Assembly (NCBI RefSeq): GCF_017794765.1
Contig: NZ_CP051236.1
Coordinates: 322,672-386,671 of the forward strand
Origin: Nitratireductor sp.
GTDB taxonomy: Bacteria; Pseudomonadota; Alphaproteobacteria; Rhizobiales; Rhizobiaceae
DNA: 64,000 bases
Direction: 5' to 3'
This document shows, piece by piece, positions 55,898 through 64,000 of the stretch. Within the stretch, counting starts at the first letter, position 1. Every line of letters begins with the position of its first letter. The translations under genes and the position numbers were made by a program. The notes under the pieces were generated by a model that saw only the letters and a program-made list of their open reading frames with translations, ran no database searches and was not told the origin of the DNA.

Positions 55898-56293
55898 TCA
55901 GGCAATGAATCCCATGACAAAGGCCAGCGGCAAAACCGCCAGAACGAGCGAGAGCGCCAGAAACAGCCAGCTGTAAAGTGCCTTTGCACCGTCGGAAAGC
56001 ATGGAAATAAGGCAACCGAAAACCGATACCGCCCAGGCCGCTCCAAGCGCCAGATAGATGAATGGCTGGGCCAGCATCATCGCTGCCAGTCCAAAGCCGA
56101 TATAAAACCCGCCAATGATGGCGCGCGGCACCACCAGCATCTCGGTGCGTTCGACAGCAGGCTGCAGCCGAAACAGCCGCAGGGCCAGTCTCGGCATGAA
56201 CATGACGAACAGTCCGATGAAGATCGTTGCCGCCGCCGCCGACCATGCCAGCCACTCACCCTGCGTTACCGGCCATGGGAAGGAAAACTGCAT
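55898..56293 (-). CDS. Small membrane protein, DUF4345-like
   Basis: A 131-residue protein with four predicted membrane helices. The ATG at 56293 (MQFSFPWPVTQGEW) follows a GGGGGT stretch. VMFMPRLALRLFRLQP and VVPRAIIGGFYIGFGLAAMM resemble the DUF4345 group of small polytopic proteins found near atp genes in rhizobia. No catalytic residues stand out, and the role is unknown. It lies upstream of atpH on the same strand, with a gap of about 225 bases. Confidence 0.75.
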   Translation of the reverse strand: MQFSFPWPVTQGEWLAWSAAAATIFIGLFVMFMPRLALRLFRLQPAVERTEMLVVPRAIIGGFYIGFGLAAMMLAQPFIYLALGAAWAVSVFGCLISMLSDGAKALYSWLFLALSLVLAVLPLAFVMGFIA

Positions 56294-56395
56294 CGGAAAC
56301 CCCCGTTTGCGAATTGCGGGCCCAAAGGCCCATTTCAAGGTTCGGCTCTCTTAGCCTGTTTCAACTTCCGGGGGGCATAGCGCACCCGCCACACT

Positions 56396-58582
56396 TCACA
56401 GAAAACTCTGCGGATCAATGTCCACCTGCACCCGAACCGAACCGCGCGGCCTCGGGCCAGCCTTGATCATGTCGCGCAAAAAGCCCTGAATGTCGGCGCG
56501 GCGCGTTCCGTGCACCAGAAGGCGGAACCGATGCCGCGCGGCAACCACCGCCAGCGGCGCTTCGGCAGGACCGAGAACATCCACCTCATCGGCGCGCGGC
56601 GCAGCCTGTCGCAGCCCCCGGGCATGGCTCTCCGCTTCCTGCCGCGTGGCCGCGCTCACGATGATCCCGGCAAGGCGTCCGAAAGGCGGCAGCCCCGCCC
56701 TTTCTCGCTCCGCCATCTCGCGCTCGTAAAATGCCTCCGCATCGCCCGTCACGATTGCCCGCATCACCGGGTGCTCGGGCTGATAGGTCTGCAGCAGGCC
56801 GAGGCTCTTGCGCCCCGTGCGGCCGGCACGCCCCGTCACCTGCGCCAGAAGCTGAAAGGTGCGCTCGGCCGCACGCGGGTCGCCATTGGCAAGGCCCAGA
56901 TCCGCGTCCACCACGCCCACCAGCGTCATGCCGGGAAAATTGTGCCCCTTGGCCACAAGCTGCGTACCGATGATGATGTCTGCCTCGCCCTTGGCGATGG
57001 CCTCCAGTTCCAGCCGCAACCGCTTCACGCCCCCCATCATGTCGGAGGAGAGCATGATGGTGCGCGCATAGGGAAAAAGCTGGTCCACTTCTTCGGTGAT
57101 TCGCTCCACCCCCGGCCCGCAAGCCACGAGATGATCGAGCGTGCCGCATTCCGGACAAGCCTCCGGACGTGGCTCGTTATAGCCGCAGTGATGGCAAACA
57201 AGCTGCCGGCGAAAGCGATGCTCCACCAGCCAGCTCGAACAGTCGGGACATTGAAACCGATGCCCGCACACCCGGCACAGCGTCAGCGGCGCATAGCCAC
57301 GACGGTTGAGAAACAGAAGCGACTGCTCGCCCCGCGCCAGCGTCTTCTTCATCTCGTCGATCAGCACCGGGGAGAGAAAGCCGCCGCGCTGGGGCGCGGC
57401 CTTGCGCATGTCTATGGTGGCAAGATCCGGCAGCGCCGCATCGGCAAAGCGTGAGGAAAGCACGATCCGCTCATAGCGCCCCTGATTGGCATTGACCCGG
57501 CTTTCAAGCGATGGCGTTGCCGACGCAAGCACCACAGGAAAGCCACCGATATGCCCCCGCACCACGCCCATGTCACGCGCATTGTAGAAAACACGGTCTT
57601 CCTGCTTGTAGGCCGGGTCGTGCTCCTCGTCGATCACGATCAGGCCAAGCTCGCGAAAGGGCAGGAACAGCGCCGAGCGCGCGCCAGCCACCACCCGCAA
57701 TTGCCCCTCCGCCACCTGCCGCCACACCCGCTCACGCTTCTTTGGCGCGAGGTCGGAGTGCCATTCGGCGGGCTTCGCACCGAACCGGTCATGAAAGCGT
57801 TCCAGAAAGGCCTGCGTCAGTGCGATCTCGGGTATCAGGATGAGAACCTGCTTGCCGCGCTCCAGCGCCGCCGCCACCGCCTCGAAATAGACCTCCGTTT
57901 TGCCCGAACCCGTCACGCCGTCGATCAGGGTCACGCTGAAGGCATCGGTGCCGGCCTTGTCCCGCAAACGATCCGCCGCTTCCGCCTGACCGTCGGTCAG
58001 CGTCGCACGTCCGAATGTCGGATCGGGCACGGCCACCAGGGGGCGCGGCGGGATTGAAACCGTCTCGAACACGCCCTGCGAACGCAACCCTTCGATCACG
58101 CTGGCAGAAACGCCCGCCGCATGGGCGAGCCCCGCCTTCGTCCATGCCTGGCCGTCGGCGGCCATTTCCAGCACGCGTTCACGGGCTGCCGTCAGCCGGT
58201 CAGGCCCCATCCCGTCGACAAGCCGCAGCCCCTCGGTCGGCGGCTCGGGATCGAACGCCGCCGGCGCACGCAAAAGCATCCGCGCCACCATGCCGGGCGG
58301 CGAGAGCGTGTAATTGGCGACCCAGTCGACGAACCGGCGCATCTCTTCGGGGATCGGCGGACAGTCGAAGACCTCGGCAATCGCCCGAAGCCTTTTCGCC
58401 GCCACTGCCTCGCCTGGCCCGTCCCAGACAATCCCCGCCACCTCACGCGGCCCCAGCGGTACGCGCACGATGGAGCCCGGCTCCACGCGCATGCCCTCTG
58501 GCACCGCATAGGAGTAGGGCCGCTCGGCCGGCATCGGCACCATGACCGGAACAACGGAGCTCATTGGCGAATCTTTTGTCAT
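56396..58582 (-). CDS. priA: Primosomal protein N', replication restart helicase
   Basis: A 728-residue DNA helicase. The N-terminal DNA-binding domain starts near VVPVMVPMPAERPYSYAVP. Walker A is GVTGSGKTEVYFEA and the Walker B box VIDEEHDPAYK. Eight Cys in four pairs (CRVCGHRFQCPDC, then CHHCGY and CPECG) bind two zinc ions. GRAGRTGRKSLG is motif VI. It reloads the replisome at stalled forks. An internal ATG at 58564 is an alternative start. It is divergent from the transaldolase gene. Confidence 0.95.
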   Translation of the reverse strand: MTKDSPMSSVVPVMVPMPAERPYSYAVPEGMRVEPGSIVRVPLGPREVAGIVWDGPGEAVAAKRLRAIAEVFDCPPIPEEMRRFVDWVANYTLSPPGMVARMLLRAPAAFDPEPPTEGLRLVDGMGPDRLTAARERVLEMAADGQAWTKAGLAHAAGVSASVIEGLRSQGVFETVSIPPRPLVAVPDPTFGRATLTDGQAEAADRLRDKAGTDAFSVTLIDGVTGSGKTEVYFEAVAAALERGKQVLILIPEIALTQAFLERFHDRFGAKPAEWHSDLAPKKRERVWRQVAEGQLRVVAGARSALFLPFRELGLIVIDEEHDPAYKQEDRVFYNARDMGVVRGHIGGFPVVLASATPSLESRVNANQGRYERIVLSSRFADAALPDLATIDMRKAAPQRGGFLSPVLIDEMKKTLARGEQSLLFLNRRGYAPLTLCRVCGHRFQCPDCSSWLVEHRFRRQLVCHHCGYNEPRPEACPECGTLDHLVACGPGVERITEEVDQLFPYARTIMLSSDMMGGVKRLRLELEAIAKGEADIIIGTQLVAKGHNFPGMTLVGVVDADLGLANGDPRAAERTFQLLAQVTGRAGRTGRKSLGLLQTYQPEHPVMRAIVTGDAEAFYEREMAERERAGLPPFGRLAGIIVSAATRQEAESHARGLRQAAPRADEVDVLGPAEAPLAVVAARHRFRLLVHGTRRADIQGFLRDMIKAGPRPRGSVRVQVDIDPQSFL

Positions 58583-58688
58583 CGGGCGTGACCTTGCCCT
58601 GTTCTTGCATTAGAGCAAAGACCGAACATATGGAGGATGGAAGTGCATCCTCTCAATCCCCGCCTTCGGACTGCCTAAGGAGTTTGCC

Positions 58689-59342
58689 ATGAAGTTCTTC
58701 GTCGACACCGCCGACGTCAATGAAATCCGCGAATTGAGCGACACCGGTCTGCTCGATGGCGTCACCACGAACCCGTCGCTGATCATGAAGTCGGGCCGCG
58801 ACATCATGGAAGTGACGAAGGAAATCTGTGACATCGTCGATGGCCCGGTCTCCGCCGAAGTTACCGCGACTGATTTCGAAGGCATGATGAAAGAGGCAGA
58901 GGTTCTCTCCAAGATCGCCGACAACATCTGCATCAAGGTGCCGCTCACCATGGATGGCCTCAAGGCATGTAAGGCGATCACCTCTTCGGGCCGCCTCGTC
59001 AATGTCACGCTCTGCTTCTCGGCCAATCAGGCGCTGCTTGCCGCCAAGGCCGGTGCAACCTTCATCTCGCCTTTCATCGGCCGTCTGGACGACATGGGCA
59101 TCGATGGCATGGACCTGATCGCTGAGATCCGCACCATTTACGACAATTACGATTTCAGCACTGAAATTCTCGCCGCCTCCATCCGCACCGTGAACCACGT
59201 GAAGCAGGCCGCCCTGATCGGCTCCGACGTCGCAACCGTACCGCCGTCCGTTCTCAAGGCGCTGGTCAAGCATCCGCTCACCGACAAGGGCCTGGAAGCC
59301 TTCCTCGCTGATTGGGCGAAGACCGGCCAGAAGATCGGCTGA
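58689..59342 (+). CDS. tal: Transaldolase (TalC-type, short form)
   Basis: A 217-residue class I aldolase-fold enzyme of the pentose phosphate pathway. The Schiff-base Lys is in [10 protein letters not shown] (residue 83), and GVTTNPSLI opens the barrel. Two residues separate transaldolase from fructose-6-phosphate aldolase: SAEVTAT has Glu57 where FSA has Gln59, and SPFIGRLDD has Phe129 where FSA has Tyr131. Both favour transaldolase. AAGGAG precedes the ATG. Confidence 0.93.
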   Translation: MKFFVDTADVNEIRELSDTGLLDGVTTNPSLIMKSGRDIMEVTKEICDIVDGPVSAEVTATDFEGMMKEAEVLSKIADNICIKVPLTMDGLKACKAITSSGRLVNVTLCFSANQALLAAKAGATFISPFIGRLDDMGIDGMDLIAEIRTIYDNYDFSTEILAASIRTVNHVKQAALIGSDVATVPPSVLKALVKHPLTDKGLEAFLADWAKTGQKIG

Positions 59343-59393
59343 GGCTTCTCGCGCTCAAAAAATCGGTGCAGAAAAAACACCAGCATCGAAGCC

Positions 59394-59427
59394 CCTTCTC
59401 CCCGCCCGCGGAAGCGCGGGGAGAAGG
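59394..59427. repeat. Intergenic palindrome with 12-bp perfect stem
   Basis: CCTTCTCCCCGC (59394-59405) pairs exactly with GCGGGGAGAAGG (59416-59427). It lies in the 188-base gap between tal and the convergent acyltransferase gene. Without a T-run it is probably a dispersed palindromic repeat; CTTCTCCCCGC elements recur in rhizobial genomes. It may still end tal transcription. Confidence 0.6.
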
Positions 59428-59530
59428 TTAAGGATGAGGGGCAAGCGCCAGCAACAACGGCAGGCGCGCCCTTCTTCTCCGAAAGCTGATTTCTACCGTC
59501 GCACGCCAATCGGCACGCCTGCCGCGAACC

Positions 59531-60436
59531 CTAAAAGATCGCCTCTGGATCCTCGCGCAGCCGATCCACCGTATGCTCCTGAAGACGCGCCGCCACATCC
59601 GCCGGTTCGCCTTCCGCCAGGGCTTCTGGCATGATCGGCTTGCCGATCACCATGTTGATCGCACGCCCCTTCTTGTTCAGAAGCTCATGGAACAGCGTCA
59701 TGTCGCGCAGCTCATTCGAGTAGCGCGACAGGAGGTAGAACAGGCCTGAATTGCGCGCCGTCATGTTCATCGGCACGACGGGCACCTGATAGCGCCGCGC
59801 CAGTGCGACCACGGAAGGCTGCCAGGGGCGTTCGGTCAGCTTGTCCTTGTTCCAGAAGGCGATGCGCCCCGAGGGAAACAGGACAATCGCTTTTTCGGCA
59901 TTGAAGGCCTTGGCCGTCATTTCCAGCGTATCGCGGCTTTTGGCGTGGGATTTCTCCCCCGCGCGCCATTCCACGGGTATGATCAGATCGCGAAAGCGCG
60001 GGTTCACACGCAGGGCATCCCGATTGGCAAAAAATGCCATATCCGGACGAACCGCTTTCATCATGTCGTAGACTGCTATCCCGTCCGCGATGCCTGTCGG
60101 GTGATTCGGGGCCAGAATAAAGCCTCCCGAAGCCGGAATGTTTTCCAGCCCGCTCGCCGAGATCTCCAATGAAAGAAGTTGGCTGATATAAGAAAACGCA
60201 TCCCAGCCTGATAATTCGGCGACCTCGTCAGCCATGACCACGGCCTGCCGATAGTGCAGGAAGCGGTAGAGAAAGGGCTGGGCCAGCGGCCACAGCATGT
60301 TCTGCGAGAGATGCGTGGTCCGCTCGGCAATGAGCTGATCCACCACATGAGGCGTCTCGGGTGCATAGATGTCCCGGCCCAGAACGCGGCTGCCGAGAAC
60401 CGCAGCGACCGAGGTCAGCGTCGTGTGCAAAGCCAT
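59531..60436 (-). CDS. Lysophospholipid acyltransferase family protein (PlsC-like)
   Basis: A 301-residue acyltransferase when started at the ATG at 60436 (MALHTTLTSVAAV), which has GGGAG upstream; an in-frame ATG at 60535 would add 33 residues. The catalytic motif is APNHPTGIADG (His-X5-Asp type), and LFPSGRIAFWN is the second, substrate-phosphate motif. VPVVPMNMTARNSG is the third. It should transfer an acyl chain to a lysophospholipid or related acceptor at the inner membrane. Convergent with tal. Confidence 0.85.
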   Translation of the reverse strand: MALHTTLTSVAAVLGSRVLGRDIYAPETPHVVDQLIAERTTHLSQNMLWPLAQPFLYRFLHYRQAVVMADEVAELSGWDAFSYISQLLSLEISASGLENIPASGGFILAPNHPTGIADGIAVYDMMKAVRPDMAFFANRDALRVNPRFRDLIIPVEWRAGEKSHAKSRDTLEMTAKAFNAEKAIVLFPSGRIAFWNKDKLTERPWQPSVVALARRYQVPVVPMNMTARNSGLFYLLSRYSNELRDMTLFHELLNKKGRAINMVIGKPIMPEALAEGEPADVAARLQEHTVDRLREDPEAIF

Positions 60437-60647
60437 GGACGAAGTGCTCCCTGAAGCATTTCGGTTCTGGTCATGACCGTCATCCCGCTCCTTCGCCTTG
60501 CCGGAAGATGAACTTCCACGAAAATAGGGCAACATTCAGAGATCACGCCTCACAGGCTGTTTCACCGAATACTGTGACGACGCAATGACACGAATGCAAG
60601 ATTGCAGCGCCCATATGCAACGAAACCGCGCATTCAAAAAGCCACGA

Positions 60648-61193
60648 TTATAAACCGATGTCAGAACGCGCCAGATCCTGCCCTAGCGCAAGCCGCAACT
60701 GCTCGGCAAGCTCGCGGGCAGCGCGGTTTTCCGCATCGCGCTCGGCGCGCAGGGCAGCAAACTCCTGCCGTGGCACATCATACGCAGAGGAAATCTGCCG
60801 CCGACCCTTGGCAACCACCTGGCCGGTACCGCTTTCAGTCAGGGTGTAGACTGCGGTCATGGTGAGAAGGCTGGAGGTCGGCTCGTTGTCTGTACGCACC
60901 TGAACACGCGCGGCCGCGGAACTGGACCGCGTCACGGCAAGTTCAAGAGCATAGCGTGCGTTCGATGGCTGGCCGGCTCCACCATTGAGCAGGAAAATCA
61001 GGTGATTGCGAACCTCCTGGCCATAGCGCGTATCGACAGGCGCGATGGCGATGGAAGACAGGGCCGGCGAAGATGCAAAGCCGCTCTGCGTCACATCCGG
61101 CGTCGCCATCAGGGGGCGCACCGTGCAACCGGACGCCACGGCCAGTGAAAGTGCCAGACCGGCCAGCATCGAAACGCGAAACGTCGGGTTCAA
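60648..61193 (-). CDS. lptE: LPS assembly lipoprotein LptE
   Basis: A 181-residue outer-membrane lipoprotein. A TTG at 61193 is the best start: AGGGGGAAAGC lies right before it, and the product begins with a short lipoprotein signal (hydrophobic core, lipobox VASGC). In-frame ATGs at 61259 and 61220 would overlap leuS or add a charged leader. The mature part (ALSSIAIAPVDTRYGQEV, then SAYDVPRQEFAALRAERDAE) fits LptE, which plugs LptD for LPS export. Directly following leuS is the usual place. Confidence 0.9.
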   Translation of the reverse strand: MNPTFRVSMLAGLALSLAVASGCTVRPLMATPDVTQSGFASSPALSSIAIAPVDTRYGQEVRNHLIFLLNGGAGQPSNARYALELAVTRSSSAAARVQVRTDNEPTSSLLTMTAVYTLTESGTGQVVAKGRRQISSAYDVPRQEFAALRAERDAENRAARELAEQLRLALGQDLARSDIGL

Positions 61194-61239
61194 GCTTTCC
61201 CCCTGTTTTCCAAACAGCATCAGTCGACGCCCCACCACA

Positions 61240-63855
61240 TCATGCAACAATGTTAACAATGCGCTGCGGAACGACGATCACCTTACGTGGCTGCGAGCCG
61301 TTCAGCGCCTTCTGGACAAAGTCGAGCTGAAGCACCGCATCTTCCACGGCAGATTGATCTGCGTCGCGTGCAATTGTCAAATCACCGCGCTTCTTGCCGT
61401 TGATCTGCACCGGTAGAACAATCTCATTGTCCACGACAAGCCCCGGATCGAATTCCGGCCAGGCACTTGCCGCGACCAGTCCCTCACCGCCGATAGTTAC
61501 CCAGCATTCCTCAGCCAGATGCGGCATGAAAGGAGCGACCAGGTGAATGAGGATCTCCACGGCCTCACGCGCGGCACTTTTCGCCACATCGTCGGCACCA
61601 GCCAGCGCCGACAGCGGCTCCTGAAGGTCGTTGACGAGTTGGTGAATGCGGGCGATTGCACGATTGAAAGCCAGCTTCTCGATGTCCTCGCCCACGGCCT
61701 TCAGCGCCTTGTGCGCCGCCTTGGAGGCCGCAACCGCTGCCCCCTCATGCGCCGGCTTTGGCACTACGCCACGCACGTGCTCGGCTGCCTCTGAAACAAG
61801 CCGCCACACGCGCTGCACAAACCGGTGCGCACCCGTCGCGCCATCATCCGTCCATTCCACGTCGCGCTCCGGCGGGGAATCGGACAGCATGAACCAGCGC
61901 GCCGTGTCCGCGCCGAAAGATTCGATGATGTCCTCGGGGCTCACCGTGTTCTTCTTCGACTTCGACATCTTCTCGAGCGAGCCGATTGATGCGGGTTCGC
62001 CCGTGGCGATCTCCACCGCCCTGCGGCCCTCGCCGGAGCCGGTGATCTCCACCTCGTTCGGAGCCAGCCAGCGGCCATCGGCAGAACGATAGGTCTCGTG
62101 GACCACCATGCCCTGCGTGAACAGGCCCTTGAAGGGCTCGGCCACATCCAGATGCCCCGTCGCGCTCATGGCACGGGCGAAGAAGCGCGAATAGAGCAGA
62201 TGCAGGATCGCGTGTTCGATGCCGCCGATATACTGGTCGACCGGCAGCCACTCATTGGCGGCCTTCGGGTTGGTCGGGTCGTTCTCCCACGGTGCGGTAA
62301 AGCGGGCGAAGTACCAGGAGGAATCGACAAACGTGTCCATCGTGTCCGTCTCGCGCCGCGCATCCGCACCGCATTTCGGGCACTTCACATGTTTCCAGGT
62401 CGGGTGACGGTCGAGCGGATTGCCAGGACGGTCGAACTCGATGTCGTCGGGCAGCTCGACCGGCATGTCAGCCTTCGGCACTGGCACGACACCGCAATCG
62501 TCGCAGTGGATCATCGGGATCGGGCAGCCCCAGTAGCGCTGGCGGGAAACGCCCCAGTCGCGCAGGCGGAAATTCACCTTGCGCTCGCCCACCGGGCGGC
62601 CATTGATCGTCTCGGCGGAGAGGCGCTTTGCAATTTCCTCGAACGCCGCCTTCGGCTTCATGCCGTCGAGGAAGCGCGAATTGATCATCACGCCATCATC
62701 GGTGAAGGCTTCCTCGGTGATCTGGAAGGTCGCGGCATCCGCGCCCTCCGGCATCACCACCGGCGTCACCGGAAGACCGTATTTGTTGGCGAAATCCAGG
62801 TCGCGCTGATCGCCCGAGGGGCAGCCGAAGATCGCGCCCGTGCCATATTCCATCAGCACGAAATTGGCGACATAAACCGGCAGCGTCCATTCCGGATCGA
62901 AAGGATGACGCACGCGCACGCCCGTGTCGAAGCCCTTCTTCTCAGCCGTCTCCAGCGCCGCAGCCGAGGTGCCCATGCGGCGGCACTCTTCGCAGAATGC
63001 CGCAAGCTCGGCATTGTCGGTGGCCAGTGTCTTCGCCAGCGGATGGTCGGCGGCAATCGCCATGAAGGAAGCGCCAAACAGCGTGTCGGGCCGGGTCGTA
63101 TAGACCTCCAGTTCGTTCACGCCCTCGGGCGCCGTCTCTTCTGCCAGAGCCCAGCGGATCAACATGCCTTCCGAACGGCCGATCCAGTTGCGCTGCATCA
63201 GCCGCACCTTCTCCGGCCACTGGTTGAGATCGTCGATGGCGTCGACCAGATCCTGCGCGTAATCGGTGATCTTGAAGAACCACTGCGCCAGCTCGCGCTG
63301 CTCGACTTCCGCACCGGAGCGCCAGCCGCGACCGTCGATCACCTGCTCATTGGCAAGCACCGTCTGGTCCACCGGGTCCCAGTTGACCTTGGAGGTCTTG
63401 CGCGTCACCAGCCCCTTCTCGAAGAAGTCGACAAACAACATCTGCTGCCGGTGGTAATAGTCCACGTCGCAGGTGGCGAACTCACGACTCCAGTCCAGCG
63501 ACAGACCGAAGGTCTTAAGCTGATCCCGCATCACCGCGATGTTCTGATAGGTCCACTCCTTGGGGTGCACCTTGTTCTGCATCGCCGCGTTTTCGGCCGG
63601 CATGCCGAACGCGTCCCATCCCATCGGGTGCAGCACATTGTAGCCCCTGGCGCGCTTGTAGCGCGCGACCACGTCACCCATCGTGTAATTGCGCGTGTGG
63701 CCGATGTGAATGCGCCCGGACGGATAGGGGAACATCTCGAGCACGTAGTATTTTGGCCGCCCGTCATCATTGCTGGCCTCGAACAGCTTTGCTTCGTCCC
63801 AGGCCTTCTGCCAGCGGGGTTCTGCGACACGGGGATTGTAACGTTCGGTTGCCAT
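61240..63855 (-). CDS. leuS: Leucyl-tRNA synthetase
   Basis: An 871-residue class I synthetase. The start [19 protein letters not shown] at 63855 matches rhizobial LeuRS; an upstream in-frame start adds 18 atypical residues. The HIGH motif is [11 protein letters not shown], the zinc or editing region follows ([15 protein letters not shown]), and KMSKS is [15 protein letters not shown]. The C-terminal anticodon domain ends near [11 protein letters not shown]. Confidence 0.97.
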   Translation of the reverse strand: MATERYNPRVAEPRWQKAWDEAKLFEASNDDGRPKYYVLEMFPYPSGRIHIGHTRNYTMGDVVARYKRARGYNVLHPMGWDAFGMPAENAAMQNKVHPKEWTYQNIAVMRDQLKTFGLSLDWSREFATCDVDYYHRQQMLFVDFFEKGLVTRKTSKVNWDPVDQTVLANEQVIDGRGWRSGAEVEQRELAQWFFKITDYAQDLVDAIDDLNQWPEKVRLMQRNWIGRSEGMLIRWALAEETAPEGVNELEVYTTRPDTLFGASFMAIAADHPLAKTLATDNAELAAFCEECRRMGTSAAALETAEKKGFDTGVRVRHPFDPEWTLPVYVANFVLMEYGTGAIFGCPSGDQRDLDFANKYGLPVTPVVMPEGADAATFQITEEAFTDDGVMINSRFLDGMKPKAAFEEIAKRLSAETINGRPVGERKVNFRLRDWGVSRQRYWGCPIPMIHCDDCGVVPVPKADMPVELPDDIEFDRPGNPLDRHPTWKHVKCPKCGADARRETDTMDTFVDSSWYFARFTAPWENDPTNPKAANEWLPVDQYIGGIEHAILHLLYSRFFARAMSATGHLDVAEPFKGLFTQGMVVHETYRSADGRWLAPNEVEITGSGEGRRAVEIATGEPASIGSLEKMSKSKKNTVSPEDIIESFGADTARWFMLSDSPPERDVEWTDDGATGAHRFVQRVWRLVSEAAEHVRGVVPKPAHEGAAVAASKAAHKALKAVGEDIEKLAFNRAIARIHQLVNDLQEPLSALAGADDVAKSAAREAVEILIHLVAPFMPHLAEECWVTIGGEGLVAASAWPEFDPGLVVDNEIVLPVQINGKKRGDLTIARDADQSAVEDAVLQLDFVQKALNGSQPRKVIVVPQRIVNIVA

Positions 63856-63966
63856 GGCCGGATTTTCACAAGATAAGAAGCGGAAATGATGTTGGCGGAC
63901 CTTCACCATGGTTTCGCCGAAGCGTCAACTCCAAGAGGCCTTTTTGGAAGAGGGATCAGCGAACCG

Positions 63967-64000
63967 ATGAGCCACGCCGTCGAGAATCTGCAAGATGTCA
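63967..64000 (+). CDS. Start of a gene cut by the right edge (possibly YggS-family PLP protein)
   Basis: An ATG at 63967 opens a frame (MSHAVENLQDV) running off the window, divergent from leuS with a 111-base gap. Eleven codons are too few to identify it. YggS-type PLP-binding proteins often begin with such a helix and lie next to leuS in related genomes, which is the only reason for the suggestion. Confidence 0.35.
   Translation, partial: MSHAVENLQDV

Noticed and set aside
58689-59342. Calling this fructose-6-phosphate aldolase
   Set aside because: The two discriminating residues are Glu and Phe, as in transaldolases, not Gln and Tyr as in FSA.
62098-63876. A 592-codon plus-strand frame inside leuS
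   Set aside because: Antisense to leucyl-tRNA synthetase; no ribosome site and His/Arg-rich nonsense composition.

Overview
The window looks like a chromosomal segment of an alphaproteobacterium of the order Hyphomicrobiales (Rhizobiales), most likely near Phyllobacteriaceae or Mesorhizobium-like genera. Signs are high G+C, a Lys/Ala-rich N-terminal extension on the ATP synthase beta subunit, a long C-terminal extension on ribosomal protein L21, F1 genes in the order atpHAGDC apart from F0, and the order rplU-rpmA-(GNAT)-obgE-proB-proA-nadD-rsfS-rlmH-envC-ctpA-rppH. The organism call is inference from these features; no search was run.

Layout. (1) 1-6450, minus: an alpha-2-macroglobulin-like protein followed by PBP1C (cut by the left edge), a periplasmic protection and repair pair. 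(2) 6545-16168, minus: an 11-gene, tightly packed unit with two complete TRAP transporters, a MarR regulator, RidA, an opine-dehydrogenase-fold enzyme, a 3-hydroxyacyl-CoA-dehydrogenase-like enzyme and an Asp/Glu-racemase-like protein that lacks both usual catalytic cysteines. (3) 16362-24808, plus, divergent from (2): Rieske oxygenase reductase, alpha and beta subunits, an AMP-forming CoA ligase, a thiolase-like protein without the nucleophilic Cys, a DUF35 protein fused to a catalytically degenerate SDR, a cyclase-family metal hydrolase and an intact SDR. The gene set fits oxidation, CoA activation, retro-aldol removal of acetyl-CoA and lactam hydrolysis, as expected for an indole-3-acetate to isatin to isatinate route. 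A near-ideal promoter overlapped by an 18-bp palindrome lies between (2) and (3). (4) 24821-27178, minus: SLC13-type carboxylate transporter and LysR regulator.

(5) 27346-37952, minus: a ten-gene sugar unit: DeoR regulator, BtpA/SgcQ-family protein, two ABC permeases, M42 peptidase-like enzyme, FGGY kinase, sugar-binding protein, ABC ATPase, DhaK and DhaL, with three direct repeats over its promoter and a terminator at its end. The DeoR, BtpA and M42 combination recalls the uncharacterised E. coli sgc operon, here with an ABC transporter in place of a PTS. (6) 37994-38466: a gene-poor junction next to tRNA-Ser(CGA).

(7) 38815-50526, plus: core genes for ribosome, GTPase, proline, NAD, cell-wall processing and RNA turnover. 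(8) 50631-55671, minus: F1 ATP synthase genes with an unusual inverted repeat between atpD and atpC. (9) 55898-64000: a small membrane protein, priA, transaldolase, an acyltransferase, lptE, leuS and the first codons of one more gene. The left 38 kb is largely accessory catabolism and the right 26 kb core genome, with the tRNA at the border. No insertion sequence, prophage or CRISPR array was seen.
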